From Bolinopsis microptera (Eukaryota; Ctenophora; Tentaculata; Lobata; Bolinopsidae), in NCBI RefSeq assembly GCF_026151205.1, contig NC_087075.1, positions 11,702,303 to 11,766,302 of the forward strand: a DNA stretch of 64,000 bases, read 5' to 3'. How positions within the stretch are numbered: position 1 is the first letter of the stretch; every line of letters begins with the position of its first letter. Both the position numbers and the translations under genes were made by a program. The notes under the pieces were generated by a model. It was not told the DNA's origin. It did no database searches and was given only the letters and a program-made list of their open reading frames with translations. Shown piece after piece: positions 36,901 through 49,010 of this stretch.

Positions 36901-39900
36901 TTAACTTATTATCTGACGTAAAAATTGTTAGAACAAAAGTTTTTCTTCCTGATAATATGAACACACTCGATTGATTCGCAACCTTTTACGATGTTCACAA
37001 CTAAAGATATTCGACAAACAAGAAAGGTGGTAAAAAGTGGTAAAGTGGCAAAAAGTGGCCTTAAGCCACGTGGAAAAGTTTGGAAAAGTTGGTCAGCCAT
37101 AGAGGGCACCTATTAGGACTCAAAAACGTCAAAAATCCTTTGTAAGCTTCGTGTGTCAGCAGATCGATTTTTTCAGACGGATTTCCCTGTACTAAAATAG
37201 ATAATCGAGACATTCAAATGGGGTAAAATTAGCTGCTAAATCGATCGGCAAAAAGTGCGCGGCTCAGATTGATGTTTCGGAAAATGGTGCCGCGAAAAAC
37301 TTTTCTAGTAATTTTGTCCTTGCGCGTTACCTAAATCAAATGCTTAGAGAGGTTCTGTCAGATTGAAATTATTCTGTCTTCTTCTCACTGCTCATCGTAG
37401 CTAATTTAAGCATAATCATACCAACTATTGAACAGAAAATACAAAGATTGGCTACCTTTCTGAGCTCCTGACTAATTTCAGAGCCTTGCGGTTCAGGGAA
37501 GGTTGGCATGGGCGTTCTCCTCAGGATCTGAAAGAAAGTAGGTAGCATTAGCGACGGCAGGTAATGTTTATAATCTATAATGCGTGGTCAGACTTCGTGT
37601 GCTTATAACTAACAGGCGAATAAAGATTATGATCGAGGTGGCATTTCTCTACAGTTTAAAACTTACTCCAATTACTTAATATTTGATACATAACATTTGT
37701 ACGATTTAATGTAACTAAGATATAATGTAAATGGAGGTTACCATACTATTAACTATTACCTTTCCTGTGTCAATATTTACGAATACAACGTCTTCCGGAA
37801 CTTCCATTTTGTTTACTATGAAGAATGTCGAGGGAACCCCAAAGAGAAATGGCATCGGTGACCTCAATATCTGAAGTTAATTTATTAAGTCTTCAGTCAG
37901 TTAATAAATTCTATAGATATGTTAACAGATGGTGTTGTATTGTTAATAGGTTCAATAGGTAGGTAGGTTCTGATAAGATCAAGATCAATCTGAAACTTAT
38001 CTAATTGCCATAATATCAGTCTTCAATTGTGGTACAAACAACTTTAGTTTCTGTATTGCTACTCTTTTTTAGATGGTCCGTTCGAGTAATGTCAGCGGTG
38101 GAGACGGTGGTGACGCCAACTCCAACATATTTAACCCGAAGAAGAAATCATTTGTATCAACAACCATTGCATTAATGATCAGCTTCGCCACATTTAACAT
38201 CCGTGGGCTCGGTGTTCAGCAAGATGATAGCCTACATAGTAAACGTGAGTTACTAGGATTAGACTGTGAAAAGTACAATGTCGACATCTGCGCTCTGCAG
38301 GAAACTAAAGTCACCGAATCAGACAGCCTTGTTTTGCGCAACGGTTTTAACTTGTTTCTGTTCGAGCAGTTGGAAAGTCGCCATGGAGGCTTGGGTTTTA
38401 TAATCAGTCCTCGCATGATGAACTATGTGGTTTGCTGGAAGTACATCAGTGACCGGGTATGCTATGTCGATATTTGCATCCCCTCACGTAGCGGTACACC
38501 CCTACGTTGCAGGGTGATCAATGCCTACTGTCCACATCAGGGGCTAGTCCGTAAAAATCCAGTTGTTTTGGATAACTTTTATGGGCAGCTAAGAGAGGCT
38601 AAGAATGTACCCTCTAATGTGGAGTTGCAATTTCTGGGTGACTTTAATTCAAAACTGGGTAAATTATCCCCTTCTGATATTGAACAGGGTTTTGGTAGAT
38701 ATATGAGGAAATACGGAATGGGAGTAAGGAACGAAAATGGTTCTAGATTACTGGATTTTATCTCAGAAAATAATCTGTTTGCTGTGAACACTAGTTTTAT
38801 ACAACCTAGCAGACGTGTTACATCATTTACTGGTTGGCGGAAGGATTGGTCGGCTGGTCGGTACAGTAAGAAGACACTGCCTGTATACTCTCAAATAGAT
38901 TACATACTATGCCGAAATAGATCTAAGTGTCTTTTGACTCAATCAAGAACTTATGCTGGTACTAAAACATTTTCAGATCATAGACTTGTCATTGCTCGCA
39001 TCAATTTCAGCAACATTCATCTTTGTTTCAAACCTAAACAACGTCGTGTTCCTTCTTATAATATATCAGAACTTGTAAGCAACAAAGATATGCAACATAA
39101 ATATCACTTGGCCCTTGAAGGCAAGTTCTCAAATTTTGTGACCAGCAACGATCCAAATGCCGACCTTCAAAATCTTATGTCTCATATTCGTGATGCTGCC
39201 AATGTTTCCATCGGCCCAAAACCTAAAGCTCGCTTGAAACATCACAGCAGTGATGACACTCTCAAAGAGCTTGTTGAAAAGCATCACGATCTCCGACAGC
39301 TACTTAACAATAATCAATCTCTTGATCGAACTACATTGAGGTCATCCATCAACCACCTCACTAATAGTATCCAGAAAAGATTAGTTGAAGTGAGGTCTGC
39401 TCAAGCTGATCAGACCTATAGTGATATTACTAACACAAACGATTCAAGGAAAATGTTTGAAGCAGTAAGACATCTTCAGAAAAGTAAACCACCTAATAAC
39501 TCGATTGGTGTTCATGATGAAAATGGCTGTTTGATTGCATCTGACGACATGAAAGCTTCTGTTGTTAGAGACTATCTCGAAAAACAGCTGACTCGCAATG
39601 AGCAACCTCTCGAGCCTTTTGAGGGACTACCACGTGCTCTCAATGTCCCTTTTACTGGAGTTGAAATACATGCAGCCACCTCTAGCTTGAAAAATGGGAG
39701 GGCAAATGGTCCCGATGGAATACCCAACGAGCTAATTAAGTACTCTAATAGTACAGTCCATGAACATTATGCTGGAATCATCAACAGTTGTTTCGAGACA
39801 CATACTTTCCCCATTTCCATTGGAGAGGCTACTATAACACCCTTACAGAAGCCAAAAAAACCTATTGGTCCTCTGAAGAATTTACGTCCACTCACCTTGT

Positions 39901-42900
39901 CCAATGCAGCCAGAAAAATTCTGTCTATGGCTACTCTTAAAAGGATAGAAGAAAAAGTGAACGCCTTCACTGGTCCATGGCAGTGCGCATATAAACGCGC
40001 TCGTTCTTGTGCTGATATTGTTTGGTGTCAGCGAGTTCTACTGTCAGTTGTCCAAAGAAAGAAATGGGAGTATCATCGCATGGGCATTGATATGTCTAGT
40101 GCATTTGACACGATCAAACGCACTACGATTCTTGAACTCCTGAAACTGTGTGGCTGTACTGAGGATGAGCTGAGGATTGTCCGGTTGTTGTTGTCCAACA
40201 CAAAGCTACCGGTGAAAGTAAATGGAGTTCTTTCAGCCGAGTTTTTAAGTCTCCTTGGAGCTTTCCAAGGTGACTGTCTATCCGGCTGTCTGTTCACCCT
40301 TGTCTTGGCTGGTGCTTTGAATGAACTTAGATGGACTATAACAATCAGTTTAGATAGGCCGATCCCCCCGATTACTATTGCTGGCCTTCCACTTGACACT
40401 GAATATGCTGATGATGTTGACTTCAATGATGAAGAGGAAGACAACTTGAGAGCTATTTTGCCCCAGGCAACAGCTATACTCGAGAAATGGAACCTCTTTG
40501 TCAATGAAGACAAAACGGACTTCACTCATGTTTATTTAGCTAGTACGGGTGAAGTCGACAGTGATGGAAAATTAGTGTCGGGGAATGAAGCATGGAGGAA
40601 AAGTATCACTCTAGGGTCCGTCTTGTGTAGCAAAGCTGATATTCAGCGTCGCATAAACCTGGGATATGCTGCCTTTAACAATTACAAGAAGGCCTGGAGT
40701 GATAAACTGCCCCTAAACAAACGTATAATACTGTATAATGCTTTAGTCGTATCGGTTCTTATGTACAACTCATCCTGTTGGGCCGTCCCCAAAATATTCC
40801 TTGAAAAACTAGATGTTGTTCACCGCAGACATCTTCGCACTATTTTGAATATAAAGTACCCAGGAGTCATCTCCAACAAAAACTTGTATAAACGCTGCAA
40901 TGCTGAACCATTGTCAGAAAAAGTGGCCCGTAGTCGGTGGAGAATGTTAGGACATGTTTTGCGGGGTCCTATTGACGGACCAGCGTTTTCTTCCCTCATT
41001 TTTGCCATCAATACACTGGACTTACCAGGGAGAAGAGGAAGACCCCAAAGCAATCTATTCTCGCTGATTGTGCATGATTTATGTAAAAGAAATCTTTATT
41101 TAAATAATATCTTTGACCTGCATTATCTCCGTAATTTGAGTTATGACAAGAGATATTGGCGGAAATTGCAATGAAGTTTTTAATTTTTAGTTTTTGTTTT
41201 AGGGAAAGATTAGACTTGGGCGTTGTTTTTTAAACTATCCCTTGTTTAGAACTTTGATTTAATAATTGCTACTCTATAATATATCGTATAAATTAATGCA
41301 ACAAAATCGCAGATAAATATAACCTTGTAGAGCATTAAATGGTAACAACATATTCTCAATTTCATGCAACTTTATAAAATTGTGTTTGACAAACCTCTCC
41401 AGTGCTAGCTCCAGGCATGCTGACAGGCAATACAGGTATAACATTGTAGATGTACTCCAGAGGGTATAACAGGGCGATCAGAGCAAACACACATGTAGTA
41501 AGGTGAGAATAGTTCTCACTCGTCAAAACCACCTGAGGTAATTATCTGATTAGGTAATTAGTTAGTTAATTATAACGAGGTCTGATCGTCATCTTCTTAC
41601 AGCGTTTGATGTCTGTGTGAAGGTAAAATGGTGACATCCTCTGGATCAGGCAGAGGTCGAGTTGTATCGGGATTACTTCTGTAGTAGTTGTACACTGTAC
41701 AGCAATACTACCTTACAGCAATATTTTTATATTACCTTAGTATTGCTGTACAACTACTACAGTTAGTTAATTAGTTAATAATCTAACTGTTTCTTGGTTA
41801 GTTAATGGTGTAAAAATACACGCATTGTGTAGTGATGGGAAAGTTATTTTCGCTTTAAAAACAGACTGAAAAGGCGTGGCTTAACAAAATCCCGCTATTT
41901 CCGCGTTTACCTACAAATCATAATGCGAATTACGACATGATATTATTATTTAGTACAAAGCTTTGTTGTTCCGTAAAAAAATCTATAAGCTAATAAAATA
42001 CTGGTTGATATTTGATGGAATATTTAGCATGGCTACAATTTATTCAGTTACTACTACAGGTACGAACAGTTAAAACTACTGTAAGATTGCGAAACAACCA
42101 CTTTAAACTTCCGGCAACTATTTTACAACATCTTACTCCGGGAAGTACCATCATTTCCTTGATCTCCGCACCACTTACAAACCACTAATCTGACAGATAG
42201 TGGTGCTCCCTTCCCCCTGACAACTGCTACCTTGACGATTCTGTGTCAGACTAAGCATGATCCTGTAGACTTATTTAATCAGTCTGCTTGCTTCACCCGA
42301 AATGCAGTTTATATCCCAATTACTTGCAGTAGCTGCATCAAGTAGCGTTGCTTCACCCGAAATGCAGTTTATATCCCAATTACTTGCAGTAGCTGCATCA
42401 AGTAGCGTTGCTTCACCCGAAATGCAGTTTATATCCCAATTACTTGCAGTAGCTGCATCAAGTAGCGTTGCTTCACCCGAAATGCAGTTTATATCCCAAT
42501 TACTTGCAGAAGCTGCATCAAGTAGCGTTGGTGCACACAGCATTGCTTGATTTGCGTCATAAGCTACTTACCCCGCCCTTCCCTGGCTTGCTTGTTATCC
42601 TACTAGCCTACTATCCAGTCCTTAAGTGATGTTTAAATCTTTACAATGCCTTAGATTACGCTAACGTACCATGTTAAATGTGGGAGGTTTGAAGGGGTGG
42701 TAATGAGGGGTGGTAATGAGGGGTGGTATGAGGGGTTGTAATGAGGGGTGGTAATGAGGGGTGGTAATGAGGGGTGGTAATGAGGGGTGGTAATGAGGGG
42801 TGGTAATGAGGGGTGGTAATGAGGGGTGGTAATGAGGGGTGGTAATGAGGGGTGGTAATGAGGGGTGGTAATATAATGAGGGGTGGTAATGAGGGGTGGT

Positions 42901-45900
42901 AATGAGGGGTGGTAATGAGGGGTGGTAATGAGGGGTGGTAATGAGGGGTGGTAATATAATGAGGGGTGGTAATGAGGGGTGGTAATGAGGGGTGGTAATG
43001 AGGGGTGGTAATGAGGGGTGATAATGAAGGGTGGTATGAGGTACTGAGCTTCCGGTAAGATGGCGTGATAGGTACAGAATAATAAGTGCTTACTGCTCAT
43101 TAACATGATGCTCATTTAAATAACTACACAAATCATTTATAAAGGGTTTTCAATACACGTACATACTAGTCACTTGGTGTAAGTGTTCCTTTACATTTAG
43201 TTCCAGAACTGTACGAAAATAATATCATCTTCAGTAAGTTCTAGATTGTTTGATTTACAAAACAAAGAACACCCAATCCCTGGAGCTGCTGTCGATAGTC
43301 TGTATGGTGCTAGAGAGTAAGTCTGTAGACCTCTGTATTTAACAGACACGTACTAATTGTCTTGTTGTCGTAGCTCTGATAGGTTACCAGTACCTAGGTA
43401 AGTATAGCGCTTTGTTGTTTACAGAACCAGGCAGATACCTTATAACCGTATTATATACTACATACCAGATACTACATAGTTAGTACAATAGTACATACCT
43501 TATATAGTATATACTACAATCGAACCTCTATGTACCGCGCCTCTCTATAATACTGGATACCTCGACATACCGCGCCGGGCCTCTTCTATTCCAAAAACTT
43601 TTAGCTAATTAGCTCTTTTTTTGCAAGAAATATAATATATTCTCTTTATTATAGCTCTTATCGCATCGCATTTGGTGATGATTTAAGTACATGTCGAGCT
43701 GTATTATATGACAATGCGACGCAGTACGTGAATATAAGGCCCTAATGAGTAATGACTAATGGGGTATGTGACTGTGAGACACTTGACAGGTTATTTGAGA
43801 GGCTACAGACAATGGGGATTGGGATCATGTGAACCCCGGTATTGAGTTTTGACCGTAACAACCTTTTATTACCTTAAATATACTTCATACCAGATACCTT
43901 TTATATTACGTGCTAGATATTTGTGCTTAGTAGTGCAACATTTACAACGTGTTCAGTGTTCATCACAACCACCACAACCACCACTACAACCACCACCACC
44001 ACCACCACCACCACCACCACAACCACCACAACCACCACCACAACCACCACCACCACAACCACCACAACCACCACCACCACAACCACCACAACCACCACCA
44101 CCACCACCACAACAACCACCACCACCACCACAACCACCACCACAACCACCACAACCACCACAACCACCACCACAACCACCACCACCACCACCACCACCAC
44201 CACCACAACCACCACCACCACAACCACCACAACCACCACCACCACCACCACAACAATCACCACCACCACCACAACCACCACCACAACCACCACAACCACC
44301 ACAAATACCACCACAACCACCACCACCACCACCACGACCACCACAACCACCACCACAACCACCACCACCACCACAACTACCACCACAACCACCACTACAA
44401 CCACAACCACAACCACAACCACCACCACACATTGTTAATTAACATTAATTACAATTTATCATGATCAGATATACTCCCTTATTATCAACTGCCTCAACTC
44501 CTAACACAATATCTAATTTTACAGTAAGAATTACAATAGAACCTATCTACCCTCCCACAGCTTCCTAATCAACCGTCATTAAATCCACCAGCAGAAAATA
44601 TACACTAATCAAACCCAAGATTACAACACTGCTTCCTGATTGGTTGGCTGGACCACGTGATCAGGAGATCTGGCCGCTGATTGGTGGAAACCCACGTGGA
44701 GTGTGGCGAACAAATGGAACATTGCTTTTGTCTGATTCTGGGTGTAGTATGTTGTATCCAGGTTAAGATACATTGTATTTTATACATTGTATTTATACAT
44801 TGCACAGTGTACACACACTACTAGTATCAATTACTCAGTTTTATACACTAGTTACTGTACTATATAGTTCAAGGGGGCTATATTTATGAGTCGCATTTGA
44901 AACTGATTTCTCTTGGAGAATTTCTCTTTACACTCTTAACTTGCGAACAAATTGAAGCAGCAGACTTTAGGCTAGAAACTTTATTGAATAGAAATAATCA
45001 TTCCACGTAACAACGTCTTCTTCAGTTCTGTAATAAAATTGTTAAACATGTGTAAAATTAACGACGGAAAGAAATTTAAAATTTTTTTTTTTTTCAACAG
45101 TTTGTAATAAGATTCGCAACTACATCAAATCTAACAAACTCCCCATCAGAGTTATTTTTACACCTGGTAAGAAGTTACAGGACATCTTCTGCCGCTCTCG
45201 TCCACTGGATAAGAAGACTTGTGACCTTGGTAACCCTAACAATTGTGAGATCTGCCCTAGACTCACAGGAACAACATGCTCAACAAAAGGAGCTGTTTAC
45301 TTAGTTACTTGCGAGTTATGTGGTAAGAGATACTGTGGGGAAACTGAGAGAAGCCTCCATGCTCGTCTTATGGAGCACAGACAGGCTGCTAGGAATCCTA
45401 GAGCACATCCAGAGAATGGGGTTGGACAGCACTACGCATCTCTACATCCTAACCGAACCCCAGTTTTATCTTTTAAGTTACTTGATTTACAGAGTAAAAC
45501 TGTTCGTAGAAAGATTGTAGAAGCGATGTATATATTGAGATTAAGTCCTGAAATGAATGATCGTTCTGAGTTGAGTTATTTATACAAATATTTAGTCGAT
45601 ATTTAACTAGTAAGTAATGTATTGATAGGATTATCTTGGATAGTAACCATGACAACCGAGTTATCGTTGCTATAGTGCTTAGTTTTATCAATAGTTTTTG
45701 CACATGAATTGTGAATTCTGAACAACCAGTTTTACGTTTACTAATTAGTATAGTATCATGAGTAGTACAGTATTTAGTTGTTTTAGCTTACATTTCTTCT
45801 TGTCGTATTTTTTGTTGTTTTGAATTTTTTGCAATTACATTTTTTGGGTCATATTTCGTAAATTTTATTTTTCTGTTTTTGTTTTAATGTTATTTTAAAT

Positions 45901-48900
45901 TTCTTTCCGTCGTTAATTTTACACATGTTTAACAATTTTATTACAGAACTGAAGAAGACGTTGTTACGTGGAATGATTATTTCTATTCAATAAAGTTTCT
46001 AGCCTAAAGTCTGCTGCTTCAATTTGTTCGCAAGTTAAGAGTGTAAAGAGAAATTCTCCAAGAGAAATCAGTTACTGTACTGATAAGTTAGTTGGTACAT
46101 GAGAGGAATACAAGAGTAAACTGTTACTGTATAACGTAGCTTAGCTTCACTAGATGTAAATAATAATAATAATACACTTCTAATACAAGGAATAAGTATT
46201 TAAGTTTGAGTAGAAATTATGAGTAGAAATTATGAGTAGAAATTATGCTATTACATATATGTAAATGAGCAATCATGTATACATTAATTATTGTAGAGTT
46301 AAAGTAACATGATCATTTCAACATTGAACTCAATCGGAATGTTTAAATTCTCCGGGGAATGTGGGATGTACATTCTTCAGTGTAGGAATTTGCCCGCTCA
46401 ACAGTTAGTATTATCAGATGGCCTGCTAATTCGAATTCTCAAGGGAAAAGCTAGGTCACGCAAGGCTACTGTACATTTTTTTTGTATCGGGCTGCTTAAT
46501 TAAAAGTATTTATACTGGATATCCCGGCCCACATAACATGTGCATGAGGCAACATTTAAAGAATTTGTTAGGTTTTCGAAAAATTACTCAAGAGATTAGA
46601 TTTTACACTAAGGAAGGAAATATTGATTTTTTGGCTGAAATGCCATTATTTCAGACTAGTTTAGAAGTGTAGTTTAATATAAACTAGTGCAGTTTTTGAG
46701 TAGCCAACATTTTGAGTATCCTGATAATCATCAACTAATTCCCAATAAAGGTTAAATCTCAACAACACCACGTGACTATTACAACACCACGTGACTATGA
46801 CAACACCACGTGACTATTACAACACCACGTGACTATGACAACACCACGTGACTATGACAACACCACGTGACTATGACAACACCACGTGACTATTACAACA
46901 CCACGTGACTATTACAACACCACGTAACTATTACAACACCACGTGACTATGACAACACCACGTGACTATGACAACACCACGTGACTATTACAACACCACG
47001 TGACTATGACAACACCACGTGACTATTACAACACCACGTGACTATTACAACACCACGTGACTATTACAACACCACGTGACTATGACAACACCACGTGACT
47101 ATGACAACACCACGTGACTATGACAACACCACGTGACTATTACAACACCACGTGACTATTACAACACCACGTGACTATTACAACACCACGTGATTATTAC
47201 AACACCACGTGACTATGACAACACCACGTGACTATGACAACACCACGTGACTATGACAACACCACGTGACTATGACAACACCACGTGACTATTACAACAC
47301 CACGTGACCACCTGAAAATAAGTAAATTACCCGCTGCTCCAGAAGTAGACATGTGATGACCTCCAACGTTCCCTCCACTCCCAGTAACTCTAACGGTAAG
47401 TGGACACAGTACTCCGCGAAGGGGAGCCGCGCGGTGTCCGGGTAACAGAAGTTTATGATGGGTGACACCACGTAACATTTGTTGAACAGTCGTAGACAGA
47501 GCCTCTCTCCCTGGGATATATAACACATAACATAGGGAAATAGTTTTAAAGGTAATCCGTAACACAAGGAAATAGTTTAAAACATAACACAAGTCCGTTT
47601 GTTGATCCGGATGCAAATTAGAGTAAAAATAGAGATGTAATTATAGCACAGGTAATGATGTAATTATAGCACACAAACACAAGCTACACCCCATGGAATG
47701 TCCAACCAGACAGTTCCATTGTAACACTAAAACAGAACAATATTTTGCACAGCAGTTCACACTCTACAACACACTTTTATTTAGACTACGTGTATTAACC
47801 CAACCCGCTGAGCTCTACCTGTTGGTACACACTCAAAGGGGCTCATATTACATGGAGGGGGCAAGACACAGTGCAATACAGGTCTAGGTACTGAAGTAGG
47901 TCAACCCCAGCCCCAGCCCCTAGCCCCACATATAACTTAATGATGAATCTGTAAACATTTCAATAATTAAGCTTGGGGAGCCGCTCATCACATATTATAG
48001 GAAGGTGTACTGGCCCCCAACAGATAATATGATGAAATGAGCGCACTTAGTAGAGTAACCCCCTTCTGATATGGTAATCATCTCCACCCCACCCCCCCCC
48101 CCCACCCCACCTCAAGTCTTGAGAGAATTTTAATGAGCATGCAAGTTGCAACATAACATTTTGTGCAGTTAGGATTTAAGTCGCGGTAAAACATTTAGTG
48201 TCACCTATTCCGTAAAAAAGTTGAAGCATTCTGACAAAATTTGATTGGCTGAAGGATATCAATCGCAACAATATTTTGAGGATTTGCCTAGAAGAAATTT
48301 GGCAATAAGGATCATTTTCAAACACAGTTTTAAGAACGATTAAAATAATGCGATATTTTGAATGCATATCATGGCGTGTCAGCAGCTCTTGTTATATAAG
48401 TGTGGTCCAAAAAATATGCTTTTAGAAAAGTTTAATGAGCATGCAGTTGCGGTAAAACAGTTAGTGTCACTTATTCCTATAAAAAAGTTGAATCATCCTG
48501 TCAAAATTCGATTGGCTGAAGGATATCAATGGCAAGAATATTTTGAGGATTTTACTCGTGCCCAAGGCCTAGAAGCAATTTGGCAATAGATATCACAGTT
48601 TAAAAACCAATTCAAATGCGTTTTGAGTTTTTAAATGCATATTATATGCTGGCAGGCCCCAATATATTAGTCAGTAGCGTTTGCGGAATAAGTGTCGTCC
48701 CGAAAAAGAGATGTTTATTACAATATCACAGAAAAATTCAGGAAATTTGCTTTCAGAGTTGAAATCTAGGAATGAGAAACGATAAATCTAGCAAAATTGT
48801 ATTGTGTCCATTTAGGGATCAGGGGGCAAAGATCCGAAAATGTTGATTAGATAAACTTACCTCTGTCGAGGGAGCTGGACTGTTCATGAGGTTAACAAGC

Positions 48901-48977
48901 CACTCCTTTAGTTCAGGTGCAATATCTAGGCTTGTACACGCTTCTATATCAAACCCTGTAATGTTTAAATTTGTGAA

Positions 48978-49010
<33 letters not shown>

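Larger units (their letters stand above)
34557..37192. mobile_element. 2.6-kb foldback transposon with 647-bp inverted arms
   Basis: The left arm (34557-35203) and right arm (36546-37192) are inverted, nearly identical copies starting gtacagggaaatccgtc. Flanking taaaata (34550-34556 and 37193-37199) is a direct repeat of 7 bp, or 8 bp depending on how the palindromic gtac is assigned, consistent with a target duplication. The same 66-codon open frame appears in both arms and is a by-product of the duplication. No transposase frame is present, so it is non-autonomous. It lies in MADD intron 10. Internal structure is described separately. Confidence 0.85.

Noticed and set aside
34640-37109. Identical 66-codon frames on opposite strands
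   Set aside because: They are the two inverted arms of the foldback element, not paired genes.
42651-43115. Minus-strand frame of ITTPHYHPSLPP repeats
   Set aside because: Arises from the 13-bp minisatellite.
43849-44464. Long open frames of Pro/Gln, Thr, His, Val, Gly, Cys or Trp
   Set aside because: All are translations of one (CCA)n/CCACAA microsatellite; no start context or non-repetitive domain.
46763-47309. CRISPR-like regular spacing
   Set aside because: There are no unique spacers; units are head-to-tail 19-bp repeats in an intron of an animal gene.
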